Below, in pieces: positions 18,142-27,740 of a stretch of 64,000 bases of DNA. The stretch spans positions 1 to 64,000 of the forward strand of contig NZ_BDCA01000025.1 of NCBI RefSeq assembly GCF_001613265.1, given 5' to 3'. Made by a program: the position numbers and the translations under genes. Position 1 is the first letter of the stretch. Each line of letters begins with the position of its first letter. A model generated the notes under the pieces. That model was given only the letters and a program-made list of their open reading frames with translations. It did no database searches and had not been told where the DNA came from. This DNA comes from Nocardia vermiculata NBRC 100427. Lineage in GTDB: Bacteria; Actinomycetota; Actinomycetes; Mycobacteriales; Mycobacteriaceae.

Positions 18142-19005
18142 GTGTCGTCAACTTATGTTCCGCCGCTACTGCGGCCCCTGAAGCTGATCCGCAGCTCGGT
18201 GGGTGCCCCGCGCGACTGGCTGGCGCGCGTCGGTCACCAGGTCTTCTTCTTCCTGCGGTCGATCGGCTCGATGCCGCTGGCGCTCAAGCACTATCCGAAG
18301 GAAGTCTGGCGGCTGCTCTCGGACGTCACCTGGGGCAACGGCAGCCTGATCGTCGGTGGCGGCACCATCGGCGTGGTCATGATCCTGAGCGCGTTTGGCG
18401 GCATGACCGTGGCGATCCAGGGCTACACGTCCTTGGATCTACTCGGCCTGAGCCCGCTGACCGGCGCCATTTCCGCGTTCGCGACCACTCGTGAACTCGG
18501 CCCGATGCTCGCGACTCTGGCCTTCGCGGTCCAGGCGGGCTGTCGATTCACGGCCCAACTCGGCTCGATGCGAATAGCCGAGGAGATCGATGCGCTGGAG
18601 TCGCAGGCCATCCGGCCGCTGCCCTATCTGGTCAGCACCCGGATGATCGCCGCGATGATCGCGATCGTGCCGCTGTATTGCTTGGCGCTGCCGATCGCCT
18701 ACCTGTCGTGCTCGTTCACCGTCGGCATCATCGGCGGTACCGCGTCGGGCACCTTCCAGCACTACTTCTATCAATTCCTGGTGCCGCACGACGTGCTGTG
18801 GTCGCTGCTCAAAGCCATTCTGTTCGTGGCGATTACGACCTTCATCCAGTGCTACTACGGGTTCTTCGCCTCCGGTGGCCCGGAAGGTGTCGGTGTGGCG
18901 GCAGGACGTGCGATCAAGCTCTGCATCATCGCTGTGGTCTTCGCCGACCTGTTCATGACCCTGGCCATCTGGGGTGTCGACCCCGGTATCAGGATCTCGG
19001 GCTAG
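18142..19005 (+). CDS. yrbEB: YrbE/MlaE-family ABC permease, second subunit
   Basis: A 287-residue MlaE-family permease, partner of the preceding subunit. It has the characteristic AEEIDALESQAIRPLPYLV cytoplasmic loop and a series of hydrophobic helices from about residue 60. The start GTG is four bases after the previous stop, so the two are co-translated. In mycobacteria such pairs build the trans-membrane part of fatty-acid or sterol importers; the cargo here is not fixed by the sequence. Confidence 0.9.
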   Translation: MSSTYVPPLLRPLKLIRSSVGAPRDWLARVGHQVFFFLRSIGSMPLALKHYPKEVWRLLSDVTWGNGSLIVGGGTIGVVMILSAFGGMTVAIQGYTSLDLLGLSPLTGAISAFATTRELGPMLATLAFAVQAGCRFTAQLGSMRIAEEIDALESQAIRPLPYLVSTRMIAAMIAIVPLYCLALPIAYLSCSFTVGIIGGTASGTFQHYFYQFLVPHDVLWSLLKAILFVAITTFIQCYYGFFASGGPEGVGVAAGRAIKLCIIAVVFADLFMTLAIWGVDPGIRISG

Positions 19006-19016
19006 GGAGGGAACCG

Positions 19017-20519
19017 ATGATCATCGATCCGAGTGGGCGTGGACCCACGATGCGGCAGCTGCTCGTCGCCGGTGCCTGTGGTGTCGTCGTGATCGTGACC
19101 GCACTGGGTCTGCTGTTCGCGCGCTACCAGGGCTACATCATGAATCCGAAGGTCGATGTCACCGCCGTGCTCAGCACCACCGGTGACGGACTGCCCTCCA
19201 ATGCGGACGTGAAGTTCCGCGGGGTGCTGGTGGGCGCGGTCAAGGAGGTGTCGGTCGCGAACGAAGGTGCGATCCAGAACGTCCACATCGAGATGAAGCC
19301 GGATTACCTCTCCGGTATCCCGGCCAACGTCACTGCCCGCGTCGTCCCCAGCAACCTGTTCGCGGTCACTTCGGTGGAACTGGTCTACAACGGCCCGGAT
19401 ACCGCGTCGCTGCAGGCCGGTTCGACCATCGCCGAGGACCACAGCAAGGGCACCATCGCCTTGCAGGACACCCTCACCACGGTCCGCAACATCCTCGGCA
19501 AGATCGATCCCATTCAGCTGGGCCGGGTCCTGAGCACCCTGTCCTATGCGCTGGAGGACGGTGGCCGGGTTCCGGGCTCCACCGTGGAACGGCTGGACAA
19601 CTGGCTCACCCAGGTGCGCGGGGCGGTACCGGATGTGGACGGGACGCTGAACAACTTCTCCGCATCGTTCCAGGCGCTCAACCAGTCCGCGCCCGATCTG
19701 ATGCACGCGCTGTCGGAATCGGTGAAAACCGCGCAGACGATCGCCGACAAGCGCGGTGAGCTGGCCGGCCTGATCACCGGCACGTCGGCCACGGTCGACA
19801 AGGTCAACGGCCTGTTCGCCCGTAATCCGAACGTCGGCAAGGAATTGACTTCCGGCACCGGCGACATGTTCGGCGCGCTCGCCGAGGATCCGTCCGCGAT
19901 TCCGGCTGCCATCGCGAATCTGAACTCCTCGATTCGCGCGTTGAGCACCACCTTCCACTGGGGTACGCAACAGCAGATGGTGTGGAACCTCGGCATCACC
20001 CTCACGCCGTACAAGCCCTACGACCGGTCGAACTGCCCGACCTACGGTGAGCTCGCCGGTCCCAGCTGTGCAACCGCACCGGAGATCACCGACGTCGGCC
20101 CACCGACGCCGTCGCTGCAGCCGCACGCACTGGATTCGGCACAGGGCCTGCCCGGCCTGCCCCCGATTCCCGGCCTGCCCATGATTCCGGGGCTCACCTC
20201 CGGTGACAGCGCACCGGCCCCACAGCAGGCTCCGGCACCGGGTGACCCGTTCGCGGGAACACCACTGGCGGGCCTGATTCCGCCTATTCCAGGCCTGCCG
20301 GGGGTGCCTGCCGCCCCTGCCCCCGCACCCGCCCCGGCTCCGCAGCCGGAACCGGCCGCGGATCAGCCGAAGCCCAACGCCGGGCCGATCGCGTACTACA
20401 CGGGCCGGGACGCCATGCAGGCCATTCTCGGCCGTGCGCCCACGACCGCCGAATACATGTTCTTGAGCTCGATCCTGAGGGGTGGAACTTTGCAAGTATC
20501 CGAAAGCGGTGCCGTCTGA
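19017..20519 (+). CDS. mceA: MceA-type substrate-binding protein with Pro-rich tail
   Basis: A 500-residue Mce protein. One N-terminal helix (about residues 16-35) anchors it, the MCE domain follows (about 45-120), then a long helical region that in Mce complexes builds a lipid tunnel. Residues 370-455 are a Pro/Gly/Ala-rich tail with recurring IPGLP motifs, longer than in many MceA proteins. ATG 19017 follows AGGGAGGG. The stop shares one base with the next start. The sequence does not look like M. tuberculosis Mce4A, so the paralogue group is uncertain. Confidence 0.9.
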   Translation: MIIDPSGRGPTMRQLLVAGACGVVVIVTALGLLFARYQGYIMNPKVDVTAVLSTTGDGLPSNADVKFRGVLVGAVKEVSVANEGAIQNVHIEMKPDYLSGIPANVTARVVPSNLFAVTSVELVYNGPDTASLQAGSTIAEDHSKGTIALQDTLTTVRNILGKIDPIQLGRVLSTLSYALEDGGRVPGSTVERLDNWLTQVRGAVPDVDGTLNNFSASFQALNQSAPDLMHALSESVKTAQTIADKRGELAGLITGTSATVDKVNGLFARNPNVGKELTSGTGDMFGALAEDPSAIPAAIANLNSSIRALSTTFHWGTQQQMVWNLGITLTPYKPYDRSNCPTYGELAGPSCATAPEITDVGPPTPSLQPHALDSAQGLPGLPPIPGLPMIPGLTSGDSAPAPQQAPAPGDPFAGTPLAGLIPPIPGLPGVPAAPAPAPAPAPQPEPAADQPKPNAGPIAYYTGRDAMQAILGRAPTTAEYMFLSSILRGGTLQVSESGAV

Positions 20520-21547
20520 TGAGCATTCGCAAACCGCTGATCGGGTTCGGCATCTTCGCCATCGTTTCGGTACTGGTCACCGTCGTCATCTGGAACACGC
20601 TGGCGCGCACGGTGCACGGTTCCACGAACACCTATTCGGCGGTATTCACCGATGTTCTCGGCCTGCGTGAGGGTGATGACGTCCGGATGGCGGGGGTCCG
20701 CGTCGGCAAGGTCACCGGCATCGATCTCGAGGGCCAGCACGAGGCCAAGGTGCAGTTCATCGTGCAGCGTGATCAGTCGCTGTTCGGCAACACCAAAGCC
20801 CTTGTCCGATACCAGAATCTGATCGGACAGCGTTATGTGGCGCTGGCTCCGGGCGATAACGGCGACAATTCCCAACTGCGTAGCGGCGCCACCATTCCGG
20901 TGCAGCGCACCGAGCCGTCGTTCGATATCTCCGGACTACTCAACGGATTCCAGCCGCTGTTCGAGACGTTGAAGCCCGAGCAGGTCAACAATCTGTCCAA
21001 CACCTTCATCCAGGCATTGCAGGGTGACGGGGTGTCGCTGAGCTCGTTCATCACTCAGGCTGCGGCACTGGCCGGTGATTTCCAGCGCCGCGATGCGATT
21101 CTGTCCGACGTGATCACCAACCTGTCGGCCGTGATGTCCGGGTTGGCGAAACGAGGTGACGACTTGGAGACACTGGTGACTCAGACCCGTGCGCTGATCG
21201 GCGGGCTCTACGATCAGGGCCAGTCGTTGCAGGCGTCGACCGTGCAGATCGCGAATGCCACCGGCTCCCTGGTGAATATGTTCGGTCAGGTGCAGCCGAA
21301 GCTCGCCCAGGCGCAGAGTTCCACCAGCAGTGCGCTGACGATGCTGATCGACAACGGTGCAAAACTGGATCAGGCCGCGATCGACCTGCCGGGCATTCTG
21401 ACCAACGTCGGTAAGTTCACCCAGGACGGCGCCTTCGCCAACGCATATGTGTGCAGCCTGGACGTCTCGCTCTACGGAGTGCTGTTCCCGCGTGGGCTGT
21501 TCAACCAGATCGGTGGCAATTCGCATTCGGCGGTGTGCCGGCCATGA
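20519..21547 (+). CDS. mceB: MceB-type protein
   Basis: A 342-residue Mce protein with a single N-terminal helix (about residues 8-28), the MCE domain (VFTDVLGLREGDDVRMAGVRVGKV) at 38-115 and helical repeats after it. It is part of the heterohexameric tunnel that carries lipid across the periplasm to the YrbE permeases. It starts inside the stop of mceA and ends in ATGA overlap with mceC, indicating tight translational coupling. There is no lipobox and no Pro-rich tail. Confidence 0.9.
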   Translation: MSIRKPLIGFGIFAIVSVLVTVVIWNTLARTVHGSTNTYSAVFTDVLGLREGDDVRMAGVRVGKVTGIDLEGQHEAKVQFIVQRDQSLFGNTKALVRYQNLIGQRYVALAPGDNGDNSQLRSGATIPVQRTEPSFDISGLLNGFQPLFETLKPEQVNNLSNTFIQALQGDGVSLSSFITQAAALAGDFQRRDAILSDVITNLSAVMSGLAKRGDDLETLVTQTRALIGGLYDQGQSLQASTVQIANATGSLVNMFGQVQPKLAQAQSSTSSALTMLIDNGAKLDQAAIDLPGILTNVGKFTQDGAFANAYVCSLDVSLYGVLFPRGLFNQIGGNSHSAVCRP

Positions 21548-22551
21548 CGAATTTCGGTAAAAGGATGAAGAACCGGTTCCAGAGCAACCGCTTCTTCTGG
21601 CTCGGAATCCTCGGTGCGGTTCTGATCGTGGTGCTGCTGGTGGTTTCCAGTGCTTATAAGCAGCTGGGCGTCGGGACCCGCGATATCCAGGCCGAATTCG
21701 TGCAGACCGCCGGGGTGAAATCCGGTGACAAGGTCAACGTCGCGGGTGTGGATGTCGGTACCGTCTCCGGTGCGAAGCTCGAAGGTGACCACGTGCTGAT
21801 CACCCTGCAGGTGAACAACGACGTGAAGTTGGGCCGTGACGCCCGGGCTTCGATCAAGATGGCGACCCTGCTGGGGGCCCGCTACATCGATCTGGATCCG
21901 GGCGACGGTAAAGGACTGCCCGACAATCGAATTCACAAGTCCAACACCAAGGTTCCCTACGATCTGGCCGATGTCGTGCAGATCGGAACCCCGAAGTTCG
22001 AGGCCCTCGACACCGGTAAGCTCGCCGAATCGCTGCAGGTACTCGGTGATCAGATCGACGGTTCGCCGCAACTGACGGCGCAGGCACTCGACAGTGTCGG
22101 TGCGCTGGCCAAGACCATCAACGATCGCCGCGACCAGGTAGCGGGATTGCTGCAGGACCTCGACAAGGTCACCAAGATCCTCGCCGACAACCGCAACAGC
22201 GTGCTGCTGGTGATCACCCAGGGCGAGGCCATCGCCGGCCGGGTGATGGAGCGGCAGAACCTGATCACGCAGCTGCTGAACAATGTCGCGACGCTGACCA
22301 AACAGTTGCAGCAGATCGGTGCGGAGAACAACAACCAGCTGGGCCCGACCATCCAGCAGCTCGACACGATGGCGCAGGGTCTGCAGAAGAACAAGGACAA
22401 CCTGGACCGGCTGCTGCAGATCATGCCTGTCGCGGTTCGGCAGTTCAACAATGTGCTGGGTAACGGCCCCTACGGTGAGGTCGGCCTGCCGTGGCTGTTC
22501 CCGGACAATTGGTTGTGCTTCGCGCGAGTGGTCGAGGGGTGCCAGGGATGA
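21544..22551 (+). CDS. mceC: MceC-type protein
   Basis: A 335-residue Mce protein: basic N-terminus, one helix at about residues 18-38, and the MCE domain with VKSGDKVNVAGVDVGTVSGA near 60-80. The helical region shows regular Gln/Asn-rich heptads (for example QLLNNVATLTKQLQQIG), a coiled-coil-like tunnel segment. The start ATG overlaps the mceB stop (ATGA). It is shorter than most M. tuberculosis MceC proteins, with no C-terminal extension. Confidence 0.9.
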   Translation: MTNFGKRMKNRFQSNRFFWLGILGAVLIVVLLVVSSAYKQLGVGTRDIQAEFVQTAGVKSGDKVNVAGVDVGTVSGAKLEGDHVLITLQVNNDVKLGRDARASIKMATLLGARYIDLDPGDGKGLPDNRIHKSNTKVPYDLADVVQIGTPKFEALDTGKLAESLQVLGDQIDGSPQLTAQALDSVGALAKTINDRRDQVAGLLQDLDKVTKILADNRNSVLLVITQGEAIAGRVMERQNLITQLLNNVATLTKQLQQIGAENNNQLGPTIQQLDTMAQGLQKNKDNLDRLLQIMPVAVRQFNNVLGNGPYGEVGLPWLFPDNWLCFARVVEGCQG

Positions 22552-23675
22552 AACCGACCAAACCGACCTTCACGATGCCCACCCGGCGGTGGCTCTCACG
22601 AGCCACCAAGGCGGTGGTCATCGGCGCGACCGCGCTGGTCGTCGGAAACTGTTCGGTGATGCCGGATTCGGTGCGCAACGCCACCGGCGGTGCCACCCAC
22701 ATCACCGCCGATTTCCGCAATATCGCCGGTGTGTTCGAGGGGAACCCGATCACGGTGCTCGGTCTCGAGGTGGGCAAGGTCGACAAGATCATTCCCAAGG
22801 ACGAGTACGTCGAGGTCCACATGACCGTGAACAACGATGTGGATATCCCGAAAAACGTGATGGCTGCGATCATCTCGCCGTCGATCGTCACCGACCGGCA
22901 CATCGAGCTGACGCCGCGCTACACCGGCGGGCCCAAGCTGCCCGACAATACGCATCTCACCGTGCAGCAGACCCGCACCCCGGTGGAGCTGGACACGATG
23001 ATCAAGACCATCGACCAGTTCACCGCGGCGTTGAAGCCGGCACCCGGCCAGACCGAGGGGCCGCTGTCGGGAACCCTGCTCTACGACATGGTGAACGGTC
23101 AGGGTGCCAAGATCCGCGACACCCTGGAGGCATTGTCGGGGGCGCTGAAGGTCGGCGTGGACAACAAGGACGCCATCTCGACCATCATCATCAAGCTCAA
23201 CGAGCTGACCACGATGCTGGCCGACAACGACCAGTCGGTGCGCGACTTCAGCAACAAGGTCACCCAGATGACCTCGCTGCTGGCCGAACAGGCGCCGGGT
23301 CTGCAGGCCACGCTCGACCAGCTCAACAGCTTCCTGACCAATACCAGCGGCGTGTTCAGCCAGTACCAGGATCAGCTGGCCGACAGCCTGACCGGGCTCA
23401 CCAATGTCACCGCGCAACTGCGGCAGAACGCCGCCGGCGTGATCGAGACCGTCGATGTGGCACCACTGCTGCTGCAGAACATCGAGGGGGCGATGGACCC
23501 GAACCGGGGCTTCGTTCGCCTGCATGCGGTACTCGGTACCGCGCTCTCCGGTGAGATCGTCAGTCTGTTCTGCGAGCGGATCCAGATGAAGTCGGACGGC
23601 TGCCGCACCGGCAAGATCGAGGATTTCGGACCCGACCTCGGGTTGACCGCCGCACTGTTGGGACTGACGAAATGA
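22548..23675 (+). CDS. mceD: MceD-type protein
   Basis: A 375-residue Mce protein with an N-terminal hydrophobic segment (about residues 20-36) ending ALVVGNCS. The Cys is placed like a lipobox Cys, but Asn at position -1 is not a usual lipobox residue, so lipidation is doubtful. The MCE domain spans about 45-130, followed by long helices. ATG 22548 overlaps the mceC stop. Its last codons overlap the start of the lipoprotein gene. Confidence 0.88.
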   Translation: MKPTKPTFTMPTRRWLSRATKAVVIGATALVVGNCSVMPDSVRNATGGATHITADFRNIAGVFEGNPITVLGLEVGKVDKIIPKDEYVEVHMTVNNDVDIPKNVMAAIISPSIVTDRHIELTPRYTGGPKLPDNTHLTVQQTRTPVELDTMIKTIDQFTAALKPAPGQTEGPLSGTLLYDMVNGQGAKIRDTLEALSGALKVGVDNKDAISTIIIKLNELTTMLADNDQSVRDFSNKVTQMTSLLAEQAPGLQATLDQLNSFLTNTSGVFSQYQDQLADSLTGLTNVTAQLRQNAAGVIETVDVAPLLLQNIEGAMDPNRGFVRLHAVLGTALSGEIVSLFCERIQMKSDGCRTGKIEDFGPDLGLTAALLGLTK

Positions 23676-24766
23676 CAGTATCGACGCGCCTGCGACGCAC
23701 CTGGCTGGCCCTCGGAGTGTCGGCCACGGTGGCGGCTTCCGGATGTGGGCTCACGGTGGAGTCGCTGCCGCTGCCCGAACCCGGGCAGTCGGGTGAGACC
23801 TACACCCTGCACGCGGTATTCGACAACGCACTCAACCTGCCCGACCAGGCCAAGGTGAAGATCGGCGGCTCCGATATCGGTGTGGTCACCCATATCGAGA
23901 CGAAGAATTACCAAGCCATCGTGGATATGGATGTGCGCTCCGACATCTCGCTGCCGGCCGACGCGCATGCGGAACTGCGGCAGGCGACCCCGCTGGGTGA
24001 TGTCTTCGTCGCGCTGTCGAAGCCCGCGACCGCCGATACGACGCAGGCGCTGCAGGACGGCGACACCATCGGCATCGATCACACCTCGGCGGGCGCCACC
24101 GTCGAGGAGCTGTTGCTCTCGGTGTCGTTGTTGTTCAACGGCGGTGGTGTGGCCGCATTGACCAAGTTGACCTCCGAACTGGATTCGGTGGTCGGTGGCC
24201 GGCCCGAGCAGCTGGCGAATCTGATCAGGCAGATGACCAGCGTCACCACCACGCTGCACGCCAACAGCGATCGAATCGACGGCGTCCTCAACGGTTTCGA
24301 CGCACTGACCAACACCATCGAAGCCAATCATCAGCAGCTGGGCCAGGTGGCCGACACCCTCCCGCAGATGATCGGCGCGATTGCCGAGAACAACAAGCAG
24401 ATCGGTGATCTGCTGGCCAAGATCTCCACAACCAGTGCGGCACTGGGCGATTACGCCGACACCAGTCACGATCAGCTGGCCGGGCTGCTGGACAATGTGC
24501 ACAAGCTGATGGCGGCACTGTCGCAGTCGCGCGCCGACTTCGGCCCGATGCTGGATGCGATGCACGAGATCAGGCCCAAGACCGATGCCTCGTTCAAGGG
24601 CAATACGCTCGCCGTCGCTGCGACCTTGACCCAGCTCGATGCGGGTCTGATCACCGATCCGCCACACAGCAAGTTGTGGGATGAGCGTGATGTGCAGGAC
24701 ATGGCAGGCAGTCTGATCCAGGTGCTGCAGATCGTCTACGGCCGAGTGACAGGGGGCCACCGATGA
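23672..24766 (+). CDS. mceE: MceE-type lipoprotein
   Basis: A 364-residue Mce protein with a clear lipoprotein signal peptide: ATVAASGC, lipidated Cys at residue 25. This matches the LprK/LprN position (fifth Mce protein) in mycobacterial operons. The MCE domain is about residues 40-120 (VFDNALNLPDQAKVKIGGSDIGVV). Downstream helices are typical. It starts within the mceD stop and its own end overlaps mceF by four bases. Confidence 0.9.
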   Translation: MTVSTRLRRTWLALGVSATVAASGCGLTVESLPLPEPGQSGETYTLHAVFDNALNLPDQAKVKIGGSDIGVVTHIETKNYQAIVDMDVRSDISLPADAHAELRQATPLGDVFVALSKPATADTTQALQDGDTIGIDHTSAGATVEELLLSVSLLFNGGGVAALTKLTSELDSVVGGRPEQLANLIRQMTSVTTTLHANSDRIDGVLNGFDALTNTIEANHQQLGQVADTLPQMIGAIAENNKQIGDLLAKISTTSAALGDYADTSHDQLAGLLDNVHKLMAALSQSRADFGPMLDAMHEIRPKTDASFKGNTLAVAATLTQLDAGLITDPPHSKLWDERDVQDMAGSLIQVLQIVYGRVTGGHR

Positions 24767-25932
24767 GCTGGCTGCTTCGACACAAGCTACTGCTGTCGGC
24801 CCTGGGGCTGGTGGCGATCTTCGTGGTCGGTGCCTCGTATCTGGCGATCAATGTCATGCGGGTCAATCCGCTGCGCCAGACCTACACGGTCACCGTCGCG
24901 CTGGATCGTTCCGGCGGGCTGCAGCCGGGTAACGATGTCACCCTGCGCGGATTCCGCATCGGCAAGGTGAATTCGATCGATCTGGCCGGGCACGGCTCGT
25001 CGATCGCCGCCGAGGCACAGATCGACAGTCGCTACCGCATCCCGACCGCTACCGCGGTGTACGTGCACGCGCTGTCGGCCGCCGGCGAGCAGTACATCGA
25101 CTTCCGGCCCGAAACCGATCACGGCCCGTTCCTGACCGATGGCTCGGTGGTCCAGTTCGATCCGGAGAAGGTGAAGACTCCGACGCCGGTGTCGGAGGTG
25201 CTGGAGAACTCCAGCGGATTCTTCGACCAGATCGATCCCGACCGGTTCAGCACGATTCTCAACGAATTCGACGTCGCGCTCAGCGGTGGCCCGGATCAGT
25301 TGCGCAATATGATCGACGCGCTGAGCCTGGTGACGGCGGGACTGGACAATCTGCTCCCGCAGACCGCGAACCTGTTGAAGAATCTGCAGGTTATCGCCTC
25401 CACCACTGCCAATGCGCAACCCGATCTGACTACCCTGACCAACAATTCGTCGACGTTGTTCACTCAGTTCAACAATGCCAACGACGAGCTCCGCAAGGTC
25501 CTCGATCAGGCTCCGGGGCAGATGCAGGCGCTGGGTGCCACGCTGGACAAGACCGCGGATCCGATCACCAGCCTGGCGACCAATTTCGTCGCGATGACCA
25601 GGGCCGCGCAGCTGCGCTTGCCGGCCCTGCGCGCCTTGTTCCCGTCGCTGGTCACCGGTAGCGCCGCGCTGGGCGTCCCAGCACATGACGGAGAGTTCTA
25701 TACGATCATCGATATCTGGCCTCGACCCTACTGCCAGTACTCGACGACGCCGGTCGCACCCTCTGTGGCGACGGACGGCAGCCTGCCGAAGTGGAACTAC
25801 TGCACGAACCCGCCGCCGGACCAGCAGATCCGTGGTTCGGCGAACGCACCCCGGCCGGACGTTCCGAACAACGGAGCGCAGATGCCGTCCGGCGCCGATC
25901 CGAATGCCCGGACGCCGAAACCGGTGCGATAA
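24763..25932 (+). CDS. mceF: MceF-type protein
   Basis: A 389-residue Mce protein, the last of six. It has an N-terminal helix at about residues 7-27, the MCE domain (VALDRSGGLQPGNDVTLRGFRIGKV) at 38-120 and a long helical stretch. The C-terminus is Pro/Asn/Gly-rich and relatively short compared with M. tuberculosis Mce4F. ATG overlaps the mceE stop. Confidence 0.9.
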   Translation: MSWLLRHKLLLSALGLVAIFVVGASYLAINVMRVNPLRQTYTVTVALDRSGGLQPGNDVTLRGFRIGKVNSIDLAGHGSSIAAEAQIDSRYRIPTATAVYVHALSAAGEQYIDFRPETDHGPFLTDGSVVQFDPEKVKTPTPVSEVLENSSGFFDQIDPDRFSTILNEFDVALSGGPDQLRNMIDALSLVTAGLDNLLPQTANLLKNLQVIASTTANAQPDLTTLTNNSSTLFTQFNNANDELRKVLDQAPGQMQALGATLDKTADPITSLATNFVAMTRAAQLRLPALRALFPSLVTGSAALGVPAHDGEFYTIIDIWPRPYCQYSTTPVAPSVATDGSLPKWNYCTNPPPDQQIRGSANAPRPDVPNNGAQMPSGADPNARTPKPVR

Positions 25933-25993
25933 GTAGAGTGGCCGAAAACATACGGCGTGGTACGGCCACGCTGGGAAGGTGACAGATCGATTC

Positions 25994-26974
25994 ATGTCCG
26001 ATGACGACAACACCGCCAAGGACAAGGCGAACAACGAAGCCACGTCGGCCGAGCAGGCCGATGCGGCGCAAGAAGGCACCGCCGCGGACGCAACGGTCAA
26101 GTTCGAATCGGACTCGTCGGACGATGCCGCAGGTAAGGCCGCCGACAGCGAGGCCGCGGACACCGTGAAGGCGGACGACGCCGGGAAGACCGAGAAAGCC
26201 GGGAAGGCTGAAAAGGCCGACAAGGCCGAGATCGGCGCTGCGGGCGGCTCCGCGAAGGCGACGGATGCCGATGCCGATGCGACGGTGAAGCTTCCGACCG
26301 CTCCACCGCCGGCTTCCGGGTCGGCCTCCACGGCGGCCGCCGCCTCCTACCCGTCCCCACCGCCTTCCGGCAAGAAGACCCCGTGGGTTCCGATCATCTC
26401 GGCGTTTGCCGCGGGTGTGGTGCTGGTCGCCGCGATCACCGCGGTGGCGGCCTTCTGGATGAAGGCCGACGATCGCCAGGGGCAGCTCGATGCCCGCGAC
26501 GACTCGACCCGGGCGGCGTGCGACTTCGGTAAGGCCGTAGCGAGCTACGACGCGAAGGATCTGGGCGCCTACTTCAAGGCTGTCGACGAGAAGTCGACCG
26601 GCGAGTGGGGCAAATTCTTCACCGATGCGCAGGAGACGCTGCAGCAGGCGATGGAGAAGGTGCAGGCCAAGTCGAAGCTCGACGAAATCCACTGCGCCTG
26701 GGAGTCGGGTAACGACACCGAGGCGAACGTCGTCCTAGTGATCACCCAGGAGCAGACCAACCAGGTCGTGCCGCAGCCGAGCACCATGACCATTCCCGGT
26801 GTGGCTCATATGGAGAAGCACGACGGAAAATGGCTGGTCGCCAAGTTCGATTCCCCGGTGACGAAGGGAATGGGCGGTCCGGCCGCCGCAGCTCCGGGTG
26901 CGGCACAACCCGGTCCGGCCACCCCGCAGGCCGACGGTGGTCAGCCGGCACCGGCCCCTGGGCCGGGTAACTGA
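25994..26974 (+). CDS. Mce-associated membrane protein
   Basis: A 326-residue protein. Residues 1-125 are a charged Ala/Asp/Lys-rich disordered segment with KAEKADKAE-type repeats; one helix follows (about 127-150), then an extracytoplasmic domain of about 120 residues with an SnoaL/NTF2-like pattern seen in Mam proteins, and an Ala/Pro-rich tail. Mam proteins stabilise Mce complexes. ATG 25994 was preferred over GTG 25979 because GGAAGG sits too close to the latter. It is the final gene before a terminator. Confidence 0.8.
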   Translation: MSDDDNTAKDKANNEATSAEQADAAQEGTAADATVKFESDSSDDAAGKAADSEAADTVKADDAGKTEKAGKAEKADKAEIGAAGGSAKATDADADATVKLPTAPPPASGSASTAAAASYPSPPPSGKKTPWVPIISAFAAGVVLVAAITAVAAFWMKADDRQGQLDARDDSTRAACDFGKAVASYDAKDLGAYFKAVDEKSTGEWGKFFTDAQETLQQAMEKVQAKSKLDEIHCAWESGNDTEANVVLVITQEQTNQVVPQPSTMTIPGVAHMEKHDGKWLVAKFDSPVTKGMGGPAAAAPGAAQPGPATPQADGGQPAPAPGPGN

Positions 26975-27011
26975 GTCGTACCGGATCCCGCCTGCGTCGG
27001 CACGGGGCGCC

Positions 27012-27042
27012 TCCGGCGGTGGGTCGAAACACCACCGCCGGA
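27012..27042. terminator. Terminator at the end of the mce operon
   Basis: An 11-bp perfect stem (TCCGGCGGTGG and its complement) with a 9-nt loop in the 102-bp gap between the Mce-associated gene and the convergent rnhA. It probably serves both strands. Confidence 0.75.
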
Positions 27043-27076
27043 AGCAATTCGGTTGGCTCGCAGGTGCGCGCCGGAT

Positions 27077-27730
27077 TCAGAACAGGGTGAGAGTGTCCGT
27101 GGTATCCGGGCGTTTCTTCGGCGCCGGGCTCGTGGGTGCCGCGGGGCCGGGGACGGTGGTGAGCGGCGTGGTCACCGCGGTGTCGGTCATCGTGTCGGGT
27201 GCCGGTTTCGGGGAGGGCTTGCGCCGCACCGGTGGTGCGACCCGCATGCCCGTGGGCAACGGTGGCAGATCGTCGACGGCGTTCGGTGCGGCATCCGAGG
27301 CGGCGGCCGCGGCCCGTGCCGCCTCACCGGCGAGCTTGTCCGCCTGCTCGTTGAAGTAGTTCCCCACGTGCCCGCGCACCCACCGGAAACGCACCGGGCC
27401 GGGCCTGCTGGCGATGGCGTGGTCGATCCACCGGACCAGTTCCACATTCTTCACCGCACTACCGGTGGCCGTGCGCCAGCCGTTGCGCCGCCAACCGGGT
27501 AACCACTCGGACGCGCATTTGATCGCGTAGAGCGAATCGCTCTCGATGAACAGGGGCTCGGAACCGGGATGGGCGCGGATCGCCTCCAGAACCGCACGTA
27601 GCTCCGCTACCTGGTTGGTGCCCGAGGCCGCGCCCGCGTTCGCCGAACCGCCTTGATGATCGACCCACGCCCAGCCGATGGCGCCGCCGGGATTACGCAG
27701 GCAGGATCCGTCGGTGCTCACGATGATCAT
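27077..27730 (-). CDS. rnhA: Ribonuclease HI with Pro/Thr-rich tail
   Basis: A 217-residue protein that should cut the RNA strand of RNA-DNA hybrids. The RNase H domain fills residues 1-140, with acidic active-site residues in STDGSC, the AELRAV helix, IESDSLYAIK and NEQADKLAG. The last 65 residues are a low-complexity Ala/Pro/Thr tail. ATG 27730 was chosen over TTG 27760: no Shine-Dalgarno is seen, but TAGGGT lies seven bases upstream, fitting a leaderless mRNA. It follows the SRPBCC gene by ten bases on the same strand. Confidence 0.88.
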   Translation of the reverse strand: MIIVSTDGSCLRNPGGAIGWAWVDHQGGSANAGAASGTNQVAELRAVLEAIRAHPGSEPLFIESDSLYAIKCASEWLPGWRRNGWRTATGSAVKNVELVRWIDHAIASRPGPVRFRWVRGHVGNYFNEQADKLAGEAARAAAAASDAAPNAVDDLPPLPTGMRVAPPVRRKPSPKPAPDTMTDTAVTTPLTTVPGPAAPTSPAPKKRPDTTDTLTLF

Positions 27731-27740
27731 GCCCGGTACC

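Noticed and set aside
22548..22700. Lipobox in MceD
   Set aside because: The residue before Cys is Asn, which does not fit lipobox rules; mceE has the true lipobox.
24787..26331. 514-residue minus-strand frame
   Set aside because: It is a shadow of mceF and the Mce-associated gene.
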